Below are positions 17,020 to 26,415 of a stretch of DNA of 64,000 bases, one piece after another. This DNA comes from Haloferax marinum (GTDB lineage Archaea > Halobacteriota > Halobacteria > Halobacteriales > Haloferacaceae), in NCBI RefSeq assembly GCF_009674625.1, contig NZ_WKJQ01000001.1:1922001-1986000 (forward strand), in the 5' to 3' direction. Made by a program: the position numbers and the translations under genes. The notes beneath the pieces were generated by a model. That model was not told the origin of the DNA and did not search any database. It was given only the letters and a program-made list of their open reading frames with translations. The first letter of the stretch is position 1. Every line of letters begins with the position of its first letter.

Positions 17020-18012
17020 TCAGTCTGCGATACTGATTCTCGGGTCGATCATGCCGTAGACGATGTCGACGACGTAGTTGCCGACGACCACGAACGCTGC
17101 CGTCAGGAAGAAGACGAACTGGATGACGGGGTAATCCGATTGCAGCACCGCTTCCACGAGGGCGTTCCCGATACCGGGCCAGTTGAACACGATTTCGATG
17201 AGGACGAGTCCACTGATTGCCCGCCCCAGCGATATCGGATAGAACGTGATGATGGGGATGATAGCGTGCTTCCCGAGGTGTCGAATCCACCGAGCCTTCG
17301 GTAAGCCAGTCAGTTTGTGGTAGTGGAGGAAGTCCTGTCCGGCCATCTCGACGACGCTCGTCCGCATGATGAGGAGCGGTTCGTACATGTATTTAATCGC
17401 GATGACACTGAACGGCAGCACGTAGTGCCAGAGGAAGTCACCGGTGGTGTATATCTTCCACCACGGCGCGTCCTCTCCCATCTCGAGTGCCACCTGTGGC
17501 GTAATCATCCCGGACGTTGGGACGAGGCCTAACCACCCAGCGAAGATGATGACACCGATGATCGCGAGGAAGAACGATGGAGTCGTCCCCACACCGACGA
17601 TGGGGAAGATGCCGTACTTCTCGAGGAGGGAATCCCGCTTGATTCCCATGATGGTGCCGAGCGACGTTCCGAGCAGGTAGCCCGCAGTCACACCGGGTGC
17701 GACGAGGATGAACGTGTTGAACATCTTGAGCTTGACGTAGTCTAACACGGGCTTGCGGTAGTGCAGCGACGTTCCAGGGTCTAACTGGGCCATGTTCACG
17801 AGGTAGTGGTAGTACTGGACGTGAAGCGGGTCGTTCAATCCCCACTGCTCTTCGAAGGCGGCCACCGCTTCCGGACTCGCTCCTTGGAATATCATCTGGT
17901 CTGCGATACTGCCGGGGATGAGTCGGAAGAGCATGAAGAGGAACGTCAGTATCAACATCAGCAGCACGGCTGTCTGGATGGTTCTGACGGCCACGTAGCG
18001 TTTCATGCTCAT
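17020..18012 (-). CDS. ABC importer permease, DppB/OppB type
   Basis: A 330-residue inner-membrane permease of the dipeptide/oligopeptide importer family. It has an N-terminal membrane segment and long extracytoplasmic loop (RLIPGSIADQMIFQGASPEAVAAFEEQWGLNDPL), followed by five more segments. The cytoplasmic EAA-like loop is HYHKLTGLPKARWIRHLGKHAIIPIITF, and the usual tail GNYVVDIVYGMIDPRISI is present. A second ATG two codons in is also possible. It is the last gene of the importer set; it follows the second ATPase gene by 46 nt. It pairs with the DppC-type permease encoded three genes upstream. Confidence 0.92.
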   Translation of the reverse strand: MSMKRYVAVRTIQTAVLLMLILTFLFMLFRLIPGSIADQMIFQGASPEAVAAFEEQWGLNDPLHVQYYHYLVNMAQLDPGTSLHYRKPVLDYVKLKMFNTFILVAPGVTAGYLLGTSLGTIMGIKRDSLLEKYGIFPIVGVGTTPSFFLAIIGVIIFAGWLGLVPTSGMITPQVALEMGEDAPWWKIYTTGDFLWHYVLPFSVIAIKYMYEPLLIMRTSVVEMAGQDFLHYHKLTGLPKARWIRHLGKHAIIPIITFYPISLGRAISGLVLIEIVFNWPGIGNALVEAVLQSDYPVIQFVFFLTAAFVVVGNYVVDIVYGMIDPRISIAD

Positions 18013-18058
18013 CTCGCTCCCTCCTGTGTGGTTGCGATTCGTCTCACGTGTTCAGTCG

Positions 18059-19093
18059 TCATTGCGTGTTGCCTCCCTGGAGGGCCGCTTCTGTGTTCGG
18101 ACGACTGTCTGATTCTTCGTAGTGTAGGTGACATGCGGTGAACTGGTCGGGGTCTGTTTCGACTTTCTTGGGTGCGGTATCGCATCTCGGCATTCGCTCG
18201 GGACACCGGTCTTTGAATCGACACCCTGCTTCGAGTTCTTCCGGACTCGGTGGGCTACCATCTAAAGCCGTCCGTGGACGGTCGCTGAACGGGTCTGGGA
18301 TTGGAATCGCGTCGATGAGCGCTTGCGAGTAGGGATGCCTCGGTTGGCCCAGAATCTGGTTCGTCGGTGCTGTCTCGACGACGCGCCCGAGGTACATCAC
18401 GTGAATCAGGTCACAGATGTCTGAGACCGTCGAGAGGTCGTGTGAGATGTACAGCATGGAGAGTCCCAACTCTTCGGTGAGGTCAGACAGGAGTCTGAGA
18501 ATCGCCGCCTGAGTCGACACGTCGAGCATCGACACCGGTTCGTCGGCGAGGATGACGTCGGGTTCGACGATTATCGCTCTGGCAATCGAGACGCGTTGTT
18601 TCTCCCCTCCGCTCAGTTGCTTCGGAAGCCTATCCAGATACTTCTGCGGTGGGTTCAGTTGGACACGGTCGAGTGCGTCGTGAATCCGTTCTTCGGAGTA
18701 CTCGATGTCGTGAATCTTCAGCGGTTCGATGAGTGACTCACGCACCGTGAACTTCGGGTCCAGCGACTCGAACGGGTTCTGGAAGATTATCTGGACGTTC
18801 TTCCGGAACTCCTTCCAGTCACGTTTCGAGAACTCCGACAACGGCTTTCCTTTGTAGAAGATGTCGCCACCGGTCGGGTCGGTGAGACCGATGACCGTCT
18901 TCAGCAACGTACTCTTCCCACATCCACTCTCGCCGATGATTCCTTGCACTTCGTTCTGGTCGAGCGCGAGCGAAACGTCGTCGACGGCGCGTATCGGTTC
19001 TTTCGACGAACCGAACAGTGAGTCGAGGAACCCCCCTTTCCGTGTGAAGTACTTCTCTAAATTCCGTATCTCTAATACTGGTGTTTCATTCAT
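18059..19093 (-). CDS. ABC importer ATP-binding protein, DppF/OppF type
   Basis: A 344-residue ATPase with Walker A GESGCGKST, signature LSGGEKQR, Walker B VILADEPVSMLD and the H-loop ISHDLSTV. The C-terminal oligopeptide-transporter domain has the Cys motif CRFKDRCPERMPRCD, a probable Fe-S or metal site common in this subfamily. The start was set at MNETPVLEIRNL because a strong Shine-Dalgarno sequence GGAGGTGA lies 5 nt before it. The gene overlaps the end of the upstream ATPase gene by 8 nt. It is the second ATPase of importer set 1. Confidence 0.93.
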   Translation of the reverse strand: MNETPVLEIRNLEKYFTRKGGFLDSLFGSSKEPIRAVDDVSLALDQNEVQGIIGESGCGKSTLLKTVIGLTDPTGGDIFYKGKPLSEFSKRDWKEFRKNVQIIFQNPFESLDPKFTVRESLIEPLKIHDIEYSEERIHDALDRVQLNPPQKYLDRLPKQLSGGEKQRVSIARAIIVEPDVILADEPVSMLDVSTQAAILRLLSDLTEELGLSMLYISHDLSTVSDICDLIHVMYLGRVVETAPTNQILGQPRHPYSQALIDAIPIPDPFSDRPRTALDGSPPSPEELEAGCRFKDRCPERMPRCDTAPKKVETDPDQFTACHLHYEESDSRPNTEAALQGGNTQ

Positions 19094-20126
19094 TGGGTTC
19101 ACCTCCATCTGTGAGCCCTGCGAGCTCTGTCAACTCTCCTTTCAATGCGTGTGTCTCGTCGTTCCGGAAACACGCCGACTGGTGATTCTGCTCCGACTCG
19201 CTCACGTTCTCGAGGGGGGGTGCGTTCTCGTAACACGCGTCGACTGCCCACGGACAGCGCTCGACGAACGAGCACTCGGTGACTTCGCCGAGTTGTTCCG
19301 GTGGGTGTCCCTCGATAATCTCGAGCTTTCGGTCGGGATATCGGATGTCTGGGAAGGCTCGTTGCAGGAGAATCGAATACGGGTGTGTCGGATTCCGATA
19401 GATGTCTTCGACCGACCCACTCTCACACACCTGACCGCCGTGTAAGACCGCGATTTGCTCACACGACTCGAAGACGACGCTGATGTCGTGGGTGATGAGC
19501 AACATACTCGTGTCGGTGTTGGCCTTCACCCGGTCGAGGTATTTGAAGATTTGATCCTGCATGATAACGTCGAGTGCGGTGGTCGGTTCGTCTGCGATGA
19601 TGAGTGCAGGATCCAAGAACAACGCGAGTGCGGTAATCGCTCGTTGTTGCATCCCGCCAGAGAACTGGTGCGGGTAATCGTCGATTCTATCCGGCGAGAG
19701 GCCGACGATCTCGAACAGTTCTTTGAACCGTTCGAGCGCTTCGGACTTCGACAGGTCCGAGTGGACGCTGGCGATTTCGACCGCCTGTTCGCTCACACGC
19801 TGGAGTGGATCCAGACTGTTCATCGAACTTTGTGGGATGTACGAAATCTCCTTCCAGCGGATCTTTTCGTTCAACTCCTCTTCGGTGTAATCTTGAATCT
19901 CCTCGCCCTTGTACAGGATTTTCCCTGCTGTGACTTCGCCGTTCGAGTCGAGTCCCCCGATGACCGATTTCACGAGGGTACTCTTTCCGCTTCCGGACTC
20001 TCCGACGAGGCCGGAGAACTCACCCGGTTCGATACTGAACGAGGCACCGGAAACCGCGGTAACGGGGCCTCGGTTCGTCTGGTATTGAATCGTCACGTCG
20101 CGAAATTCGAGTAATGGTTCAGTCAT
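19086..20126 (-). CDS. ABC importer ATP-binding protein, DppD/OppD type
   Basis: A 346-residue ATPase with Walker A GESGSGKST, signature FSGGMQQR, Walker B LIIADEPTTALD and H-loop LITHDISVV. The C-terminal domain has the CSFVERCPWAVDAC cysteine motif of Opp/Dpp ATPases. It starts 1 nt after the stop of the DppC-type permease gene and overlaps the next ATPase gene, so the set is translated as a coupled unit. It drives uptake of the ligand caught by the lipoprotein encoded near 22-24 kb. Confidence 0.93.
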   Translation of the reverse strand: MTEPLLEFRDVTIQYQTNRGPVTAVSGASFSIEPGEFSGLVGESGSGKSTLVKSVIGGLDSNGEVTAGKILYKGEEIQDYTEEELNEKIRWKEISYIPQSSMNSLDPLQRVSEQAVEIASVHSDLSKSEALERFKELFEIVGLSPDRIDDYPHQFSGGMQQRAITALALFLDPALIIADEPTTALDVIMQDQIFKYLDRVKANTDTSMLLITHDISVVFESCEQIAVLHGGQVCESGSVEDIYRNPTHPYSILLQRAFPDIRYPDRKLEIIEGHPPEQLGEVTECSFVERCPWAVDACYENAPPLENVSESEQNHQSACFRNDETHALKGELTELAGLTDGGEPNE

Positions 20127-20127
20127 C

Positions 20128-21048
20128 TTATCCCATCTCCAGCATGGCGTCGTCAGTCTGTCCCGAGAGCACTTCGAACCGTCTACCCAGCATGATTGCC
20201 GAGAGCACAGTCGTCGAAATCAGCAGTCCTGGTGGAAGCGACCACCACCAGGCGTCTGCGACGAGTCCGGACCGGTAGGCGTTTCGAATCATCACACCCC
20301 ACGAGGGAATGAACGGATTCGACACGCCGACGAAGGCCAGCCCCGCCTGCGCGATAATCGCGTATCCGATCCCCATCGCGAAGAAGAGGATGACCATCGA
20401 CCCCACGTTCGGAACGATGTGCTTGAGGATGATGTAGGGTGTGCTGGCTCCACTGGCTTTCGTCATGAGGATGTACGGTCGCTGCTTTATCTGTAACACC
20501 TTCGACCGAAGGACGCGAGCACTCCCACGCCACAGAATCCCGCCGATGATGAAAATCGTGACGAAGAAGTCGATTCCGAACACTCCGACGAGGACGATGG
20601 CGAACGGAATCAACGGAATACTGTAGATGAAATCCGTAATCCGCATGAGCACGTTGTCGGTTTGCCCACCGAGGTATCCCGCCGTGATGCCGACCATCCC
20701 ACCGAGTGTCACGATGATTAGCCCACCGAGAAGTCCCGTTATCATCGTCGGTCGGACGCCGTATATCATTCGCGAGAGGACGTCCTGTCCCGTCGAAGTC
20801 GTCCCGAGTGGATGTGCCAGTGAAGGCGGTTGTGCACGAAGGATCTGTCCAGCCTCGCTGAAGAGTATTTTATCGTACGGATACGGGGCGATGTGTGGGC
20901 CGATGACGGCCAGAACCAGCATAACCGATAGATACCCCATCGCCAGCTTTGCTGGCCGATCGTCCATCAGCCTCCTCAGCCCTGAGAGTACGTCTCGAAT
21001 GAGAAACCGGTCTTTCAGTGACCTGATTCCTCCCACCTCTAAACTCAT
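20128..21048 (-). CDS. ABC importer permease, DppC/OppC type
   Basis: A 306-residue permease. The N-terminal cytoplasmic helix and first membrane segment (LSVMLVLAVIGPHIAPY) are followed by the family landmark HPLGTTSTGQDVLSRMIYGVRPTM. Five more membrane segments surround the EAA-type loop YILMTKASGASTPYIILKHIVPNV. It is the first gene of the coupled block permease-ATPase-ATPase-permease. Its own solute-binding gene lies 900 nt upstream, separated by a thioredoxin-like gene on the other strand, so the block needs its own promoter; the AT-rich stretch with tttaataac near 21120 is a candidate. Confidence 0.92.
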   Translation of the reverse strand: MSLEVGGIRSLKDRFLIRDVLSGLRRLMDDRPAKLAMGYLSVMLVLAVIGPHIAPYPYDKILFSEAGQILRAQPPSLAHPLGTTSTGQDVLSRMIYGVRPTMITGLLGGLIIVTLGGMVGITAGYLGGQTDNVLMRITDFIYSIPLIPFAIVLVGVFGIDFFVTIFIIGGILWRGSARVLRSKVLQIKQRPYILMTKASGASTPYIILKHIVPNVGSMVILFFAMGIGYAIIAQAGLAFVGVSNPFIPSWGVMIRNAYRSGLVADAWWWSLPPGLLISTTVLSAIMLGRRFEVLSGQTDDAMLEMG

Positions 21049-21243
21049 TGTTCATCGTTAGCACGAAGTCCCATTATTTAGGTGTTTTGCACGATTTTCA
21101 ATGTTATCTTCGGCCGTCTATTTAATAACATCTTGCCAGTCTCCCGACTTCTCGGAAGAGGGCGGTAGACCATGTGTTCTCTGAAGCGGGACACTTCAGT
21201 CGGTGAGGAAAAAATTGATACCGGGAACTGGTGATACCCGAAC

Positions 21244-21912
21244 ATGGACGAACGCGACGTAGTGAGATTAGTAGAGGATGGTGTACTCAGGGAGACGGAA
21301 ACTGGTCGTGTCGAACTTGGCAGTGAGTTCAGAGAGGAGGTCGAAGAACGGGTCGCCGTGCTCGAAGCCAGCGAAGAGGACGCCCTCGATGCGACGATGG
21401 AGACAGCGGTGTCCTCACAGGCAGTGCGAGCACTCTTCGATGCGCACGACCGACACCGGATTCCGTTGTTCGCACTCTTCGACATGCTGGGTGACTCACT
21501 CCCTTCGTCCGACGAAGAGTCACGCCTGCAGTTGTCGGTATTCCTTTTCCAGTTGATGAACGGCTATCCGCAGGACGATGGCACACCGGCCAACTTCTTT
21601 CCGGTCGACGCAGACCTACTGCCCATCATCCTCGGCGCATTCGACCGCATAGTGGTGTACGTCTGGCGAGAAGACTGTCCACCGTGCGAGTTGATGCAGG
21701 AAGACCTGGGTCGTATCGCAGCAGACCGCGAGGGAGTCGCACTGTTCTCTATCTACGGACCTGAGTGGAAAGACAAGCTCGAAGACCAGCTCGGTGTCGT
21801 TGGCGCGCCGACGACGCTCTTCGTCGCGGACGGAAAGGTCGATTCTCGACTCCACGGGGCGCATTACCCCGAGGTCATCACTGAAGAACTCGAAAAGACG
21901 CTATCGTCGTAA
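21244..21912 (+). CDS. Thioredoxin-fold protein with CPPC motif and helical N-terminal domain
   Basis: A 222-residue cytoplasmic protein with no signal peptide. Residues 1-125 are a predicted helical, acidic region of unknown role starting MDERDVVRLVEDGVL. Residues 130-222 are a thioredoxin fold with IVVYVWREDCPPCELM (active site CPPC) and the cis-Pro segment VGAPTTLFVADGK. It may reduce or oxidise specific protein thiols. The gene lies on the opposite strand between the solute-binding gene and the rest of importer set 1, breaking what is usually a contiguous operon. Confidence 0.78.
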   Translation: MDERDVVRLVEDGVLRETETGRVELGSEFREEVEERVAVLEASEEDALDATMETAVSSQAVRALFDAHDRHRIPLFALFDMLGDSLPSSDEESRLQLSVFLFQLMNGYPQDDGTPANFFPVDADLLPIILGAFDRIVVYVWREDCPPCELMQEDLGRIAADREGVALFSIYGPEWKDKLEDQLGVVGAPTTLFVADGKVDSRLHGAHYPEVITEELEKTLSS

Positions 21913-21955
21913 AAAGGAATGCCAGGCCGTCTCGGTGGTGTGTCTCGTATCTTTG

Positions 21956-23827
21956 TTATCCACTCAGGCAGGGGAACTCGTCGGTATCTGGTTCCTCTCC
22001 TTTGGGCCACATCGGGGACGTGTCGGCATCCGCGGGGAACCGGAGGTTGCCGTCGCCATCCCATCCCCAGCCGTGTTCTTCGAGGAGTGCTCTCGCACCT
22101 TCGACGTCGCCGGTCGGGTCGTCCGTGAAGTTGGGGACGACGCCCTCTGGCGGCGACCCTGGGTGGTTCTCGAGCAGGGGTGTGGCACGCAGCACGGGTT
22201 CTTCCTTGCCGAGGTACCCGATTTGGGAGATCTTCTGGCGGTCGATGGACGCACCGATCGCTTTCCGGAACTCCTTGAACTGCCCCGGTGCGAAACTCGA
22301 CTGCGGGTACAGCACGTGCGGGAGGAAGCCTTTGAGGCGACCGATTTCCATGTCGTCGCCGAGTTTGCCCTTTATCTGCTCGAGAATCGTCGGCACGATG
22401 TTCGTGATGACGCCGACTTCACCGGCCTCGAACGCCTGCCGCGCACTGTTGCTGTCCTTGAAGCTCTGGATGATGACCGGAGAGTTCGGTTCGTGAACCG
22501 GGTGCCCGTCGTGTGGGACCATCTTCATGAACTGCGCGACTTCGTAGTCGTCGACTGCGAAGGGTCCGGACCCGATGAGGTCCGTAATCGTCGCACCCGC
22601 GGGGTCTTCCGGTGCACCGGCGTCGACCCACGTCTGTTTGTGCAGGATGCCCCACAGCGGGATGACCTTCGTGATGAAAAGCGGGTACGAGTCCGAGAAG
22701 TTGAACACGACGGTCTTCTCGTCGGGCGTCTCGATGGAGTCGAGCGGCATCTGGTCCATCTTCGGGTACGCACCGATGTTGTTGTTCAGTTGCTCGAACG
22801 TGAACTTGACGTCCTCCGACGTAATCGGGTCGCCGTTGTGGAACGTCGCGTCACGGAGCGTGAACGTGAAGCGTTTGGCCTCGTCTTCTTCCGTGAAGTC
22901 CGAGGCGAGCATGGTCTGCAGTTCGCGGTCCTCGTCGTATTCGAGCAGCGGCGAGTGCAGCATGTGCCCGTATGGGTACATGTCGGCGTGGGACGACATC
23001 GTGAGGAAGTTCAGCGACTCCGCGATACTGAACCCGGAGTAGCCGGCGACGATGCTGTCACCGGTCTTCGCTTCGGACTGGATGTAGAAGTGCGGGTTCA
23101 TCGGTCCCATCCCGGATTGGCCGACTCCTGCGATATCGATGAAGTCGGACCGGGCAGCGTAGTAGTAGGAGAACCGGATGAGCGGAATCACTGGGGCCTC
23201 TTCGCCCATCACTTTGTGGGCTTCGTTGATGAGTTGCTGACGCTCGTCGAGGCTTGCCGCGTTCGCCTGCGCGAGTGCCGGTTCGGTGTACGCACAGTTT
23301 GCCCAGTTCGGATAGTTCGGCCGTCCGTTTCCGCCCGCGTAGTCTGCAGCGAAGATACGAGTGAACTCGAAGGGGTCCGCCCGGTCGGGTGCAGACTCGT
23401 GGTAACCTTTCGTGATGTGGTTCGTCCGCTGGTCTGCGAACGTCTGTGAGAGCTGCGTTCCACCATTGACCGGTTTGATTTCGGTCGAGAGGCCGAGTTG
23501 TTCGAAGTTCTGCGCCACGACGGGGAGGAAGTCTTCCTCGGCTTTCGCCTGCGACCAGTTCGTCCAATACTCGATGACGAGGGGTGGCACGCGCTCGCCT
23601 AAGTTTTGACTCCCACCGCTCGACCCGCCGCTGTCGCCACCGCCTCCAGAACCAGACGACCCGGAACTGTCTTGATTTCCGCCACAGCCCGCTAACCCTG
23701 CAGTGACCGCCCCGCCGATGCTGGCGAGCACGGTTCTGCGATTGATACTCCTCCGATTCGATGCTGTTTCGGCATCGATATCGGGGTCTGAACCCTCGAT
23801 ATCGAGGCCTTTGCTATCACGCGACAT
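21956..23827 (-). CDS. ABC importer solute-binding lipoprotein, DppA/OppA type (set 1)
   Basis: A 623-residue binding protein of SBP family 5. It has a twin-arginine motif (NRRTVLASIGG), lipobox Cys48 and a Gly/Ser linker. The family-5 pattern is present: TLRDATFHNGDPITSEDVKFTFEQL, MDQMPLDSIETPDEKTVVFNFS, and FKEFRKAIGASIDRQKISQIGYLG. The ligand may be peptides, glycosides or amines; the neighbourhood of amine oxidases suggests nitrogenous compounds. The start was chosen ahead of the Tat region, with a TATA element (plus strand gcataaataa) about 29 nt upstream. The gene converges on the thioredoxin-like gene. Confidence 0.92.
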   Translation of the reverse strand: MSRDSKGLDIEGSDPDIDAETASNRRSINRRTVLASIGGAVTAGLAGCGGNQDSSGSSGSGGGGDSGGSSGGSQNLGERVPPLVIEYWTNWSQAKAEEDFLPVVAQNFEQLGLSTEIKPVNGGTQLSQTFADQRTNHITKGYHESAPDRADPFEFTRIFAADYAGGNGRPNYPNWANCAYTEPALAQANAASLDERQQLINEAHKVMGEEAPVIPLIRFSYYYAARSDFIDIAGVGQSGMGPMNPHFYIQSEAKTGDSIVAGYSGFSIAESLNFLTMSSHADMYPYGHMLHSPLLEYDEDRELQTMLASDFTEEDEAKRFTFTLRDATFHNGDPITSEDVKFTFEQLNNNIGAYPKMDQMPLDSIETPDEKTVVFNFSDSYPLFITKVIPLWGILHKQTWVDAGAPEDPAGATITDLIGSGPFAVDDYEVAQFMKMVPHDGHPVHEPNSPVIIQSFKDSNSARQAFEAGEVGVITNIVPTILEQIKGKLGDDMEIGRLKGFLPHVLYPQSSFAPGQFKEFRKAIGASIDRQKISQIGYLGKEEPVLRATPLLENHPGSPPEGVVPNFTDDPTGDVEGARALLEEHGWGWDGDGNLRFPADADTSPMWPKGEEPDTDEFPCLSG

Positions 23828-24110
23828 CGTACTGCCAGTCCTCAATAAGGGCATAAATAAGTTTGGCTACCTTCGTGACGAGTTACAGATTGTGTCTGTA
23901 GTTAATTTTTGGTCGAACAGTCGATTCACCGGAGGGTGACACGGTTATCTCGGTGCTCCGGCCGCCTCTCCCTCGACGTTCGAAGAGCGAGTCCGTCGAG
24001 ATATCCACGAGGTGCGTGACGTCGTCGAAGTACCCCTGGGCGTACATCACGATGCCAAAACCGGTAGCTGTCCGCTGTCCCGAGAAGGACTCGGGTGTTC
24101 GACGGAGTGG

Positions 24111-25217
24111 TTAGGCGAATCGCGCAGGGGAGAGATACGACTGCACGTCAGAGTCGACGTCGTCGCCTTCGATTACGTCAGCCAGATACCCACCAACTGC
24201 TGGTGACAACGTGACGCCGAGGCCGTTCATGCCTGCGGCGATGTAGAAGTCGGAGATGTCCGTCTTCCCGACGATTGGAACCCCATCTGGTGTGAGCGTC
24301 CGTACACCGACCCACTCGTTGACGAGTTCGACGCCGTCGAGACGCGGAATCGCCTCTTGGATACGGTCGTCGATTTCGAGGTAGAACTCGTGGTCGATAG
24401 ACCGGGCACCGGCCGGATTCAGTAACTCGGCGTTCTCGTAGCTTTCACCGAAACGCCCTGCGAACGCCTGATTGTGGCCCTCCCCACGGAAGTATAGCCC
24501 GTCCCCAAACTGGATGAACGGAAGCGAGAAGGTCTGACTCTTTTGCAGGACGACGACTGGACCACGATTGTGCCGGAATGGAAGTGACACGTCGACCATC
24601 TCGTTTACCGTCGGCGCCCACGGCCCTGCCGCGTTCACGACCGCAGCAGCCGAATGGGTTCCAACTTCGGTCTCGACGCCCGTGACGCGGCCGTCTTCGG
24701 TTACGATATCTGTGACTGCAGTCTGTGTTTCGACGGTGACTCCCGCGTCGGTCGCCTCTCGAACGTAGTGTTGGATAATCTCTGATGGGTCCATGTACCC
24801 GTCTTCCGGAGTGAACATCGCACCCGACACGACGTCTGGGTTGAGGCCGTGGTCCGAGAGCGAATCCGGCTCGAGGAACGACGCTTCGGCACCGAACTCT
24901 TCGAGCGTGCCAGTGAGCTCGCGAAGAAATTCGCTCTCTTCGTCCGTGTTGGCAACGTCGAGTGTCCCAATCTGCTCGAAACTGAGTGTTTCGTCGCGTA
25001 CCAGTGGTTCGTAGTGTTCCCACGAACGGGACCGAAGTTTGTGGCTCAACCGGTCGGGCGACGATTGGTGCCAGACGAAGAGCGCGACGGAATCTGCCGA
25101 CGTTCCGGAACCGAGTGCATTGCGTTCGTACAGGACGACAGGGCGAGGATTGTCTCGGAGGTTGTAGGCGAGACTGGCGCCGATGACTCCTCCCCCGATA
25201 ATGACTATGGGGTCCAT
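24111..25217 (-). CDS. FAD-dependent amino acid/amine oxidoreductase (DadA/glycine oxidase family)
   Basis: A 368-residue flavoenzyme of the DAO superfamily. It begins MDPIVIIGGGVIGASLAYNLRDN, followed by the acidic end of strand two in VVLYERNALGSGTSADS. The substrate domain contains YMDPSEIIQHYVREATDAGVTV and VVNAAGPWAPTVNEMV. The C-terminal FAD motif is GVRTLTPDGVPIVGKTDISDFYIAAGMNGLG. It probably dehydrogenates a D-amino acid, sarcosine-like amine or imino acid, perhaps feeding ETF. The gene is divergent from the IclR gene across a 126-nt region that carries an operator-like dyad. A start 6 nt upstream is equally possible. Confidence 0.86.
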   Translation of the reverse strand: MDPIVIIGGGVIGASLAYNLRDNPRPVVLYERNALGSGTSADSVALFVWHQSSPDRLSHKLRSRSWEHYEPLVRDETLSFEQIGTLDVANTDEESEFLRELTGTLEEFGAEASFLEPDSLSDHGLNPDVVSGAMFTPEDGYMDPSEIIQHYVREATDAGVTVETQTAVTDIVTEDGRVTGVETEVGTHSAAAVVNAAGPWAPTVNEMVDVSLPFRHNRGPVVVLQKSQTFSLPFIQFGDGLYFRGEGHNQAFAGRFGESYENAELLNPAGARSIDHEFYLEIDDRIQEAIPRLDGVELVNEWVGVRTLTPDGVPIVGKTDISDFYIAAGMNGLGVTLSPAVGGYLADVIEGDDVDSDVQSYLSPARFA

Positions 25218-25296
25218 TGCCATGCTGGTAATCCTGGCTTGTTAAAAAGTTTTTCACGGATGGTTCGTGACGTGTCTCCCCTCTGTGAGAAATAGT

Positions 25297-25313
25297 GTTT
25301 GTCGATGCCAAAC
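25297..25313. promoter_or_regulatory. Dyad GTTTG-N7-CAAAC, copy 1 (IclR/FAD-oxidase divergent promoter)
   Basis: Perfect GTTTG/CAAAC arms around TCGATGC, immediately upstream of the TATA box (ttatag) of the IclR gene and about 80 nt upstream of the divergent flavoenzyme start. The 22 bases at 25294-25315 reappear exactly, inverted, at 26137-26158. This is a good candidate for the IclR binding site. Confidence 0.65.
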
Positions 25314-25343
25314 AGTTATAGTCGTGGTCGGAGAGGCACGGTT

Positions 25344-26105
25344 ATGGGAACAAGGGATTCCGAACCGCGCTCTATCAAATCGGTCCACACGGCGTTCGGT
25401 ATCGTCGACGAACTCATCGACCGACGAGGCGCTGGCGTCACCGAACTCTCGGAGGCTCTCGGCTGTTCGAAGACGACGGTACACACACACCTCTCGACGC
25501 TGTCAGGGCTCGGGTACGTGACGCAACACGAAGACGAGTACCGCGCAAGTCTTGGATTCCTCACGACTGGGAACCGAATCCGAGAGAACTTCGACCTGTA
25601 CCGGTACGGGCACTCTGTTGCGGACTCACTCGCCGAGTCGACCGGTGAGGTTGTCCACCTTGCTGTCGAGGAAGACCAAATGGTTCACTTCGTGCACGCG
25701 ACCCGTGGTGGCCCCGACGCAATCGAGTCTGTCACCCCAATTGGCCGGACCGCGCTACTTCATGCGACGGCGGTCGGGAAAGCGATGTTAGCCCACATGC
25801 CAGACGAGCGCCGAGACGCGCTCCTCCCCGACGAATTAGAACCGATGACGACGCGGACGATTACCGACCGAGACTTACTTCTCGAGGAGCTCGACCAAAT
25901 CCGTGAGCAGGGATACTCTGTGAACGACCAAGAGCAAGTACTGGGTGCTCGGTCGGTCGCGTGCCCGGTCAAATACGTTACAGGCGAACTCATGGGTGCA
26001 ATCGCTGTGAGTGGGCACGCGTCGCGCTTGGACGACAGAAGTATCGAGGAGTTGGCGGTGAGTGTCAAGGAAGCAGCAAACCAGATAGAGATCGATCAAG
26101 GGTGA
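25344..26105 (+). CDS. IclR-family transcriptional regulator
   Basis: A 253-residue regulator. The N-terminal winged helix is SVHTAFGIVDELIDRRGAGVTELSEALGCSKTTVHTHLSTLSGLGYV. The effector-binding domain has RIRENFDLYRYGHSVADSLAESTGEVVHLAVEED, TPIGRTALLHATAVGKAMLAHMPDE and GYSVNDQEQVLGARSVACPV, all typical IclR positions. A TATA box (gttatag) is centred 27 nt before the chosen ATG. Neighbouring targets are probably the divergent FAD oxidase and the downstream aminotransferase, because identical or related dyads flank these genes. The inducer is likely a small acid or amine but is not known. Confidence 0.9.
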   Translation: MGTRDSEPRSIKSVHTAFGIVDELIDRRGAGVTELSEALGCSKTTVHTHLSTLSGLGYVTQHEDEYRASLGFLTTGNRIRENFDLYRYGHSVADSLAESTGEVVHLAVEEDQMVHFVHATRGGPDAIESVTPIGRTALLHATAVGKAMLAHMPDERRDALLPDELEPMTTRTITDRDLLLEELDQIREQGYSVNDQEQVLGARSVACPVKYVTGELMGAIAVSGHASRLDDRSIEELAVSVKEAANQIEIDQG

Positions 26106-26138
26106 CGACGTACTGCGCTTGAACACACCGGAATATCT

Positions 26139-26155
26139 GTTTGGCATCGACAAAC
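26139..26155. promoter_or_regulatory. Dyad GTTTG-N7-CAAAC, copy 2
   Basis: An exact inverted copy of copy 1, including five extra matching bases beyond the arms in total. It lies 34 nt after the IclR stop codon. Confidence 0.6.
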
Positions 26156-26398
26156 ACTCTGTCGGGTGTCATCGAATAACATTACGCGTGTACTTGTGTA
26201 ATGCGCTGTCGCCTAACTTTTCTCGAGCGTACGCGTCCATTTGTGCTAGGCCGTCGTTCATCTCACCGCTGTCTGGTTCTTCGAACGCCCGACAAACGTA
26301 ACGATAACCCGAAGTTGCCTTTTCGTGAACTCAGTCGACGACCGAATCCTTTCACCGTATTCTCGCACTGCCTTTCGTGATAACACCCCACACAATTC

Positions 26399-26415
26399 GT
26401 TTGTCATTACCAAAC
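26399..26415. promoter_or_regulatory. Dyad GTTTG-N7-CAAAC, copy 3 (upstream of aminotransferase)
   Basis: Perfect arms around TCATTAC, 176 nt upstream of the aminotransferase start. The spacer resembles copy 4 read in reverse, differing at one position. Confidence 0.6.

Noticed and set aside
21794-23449. A long open frame of 551 codons antisense to the solute-binding gene of set 1
   Set aside because: It overlaps a clear family member on the other strand and has the His/Arg/Val-rich composition of a GC-bias shadow frame.
23883-24047. A 54-codon minus-strand ORF (MYAQGYFDDVTHLVDISTDS...) after the DadA-like gene
   Set aside because: It reads plausibly at first but has no promoter, no recognisable family and sits in the same frame just after the flavoenzyme stop; random open frames are common here. 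Left out of the gene list.
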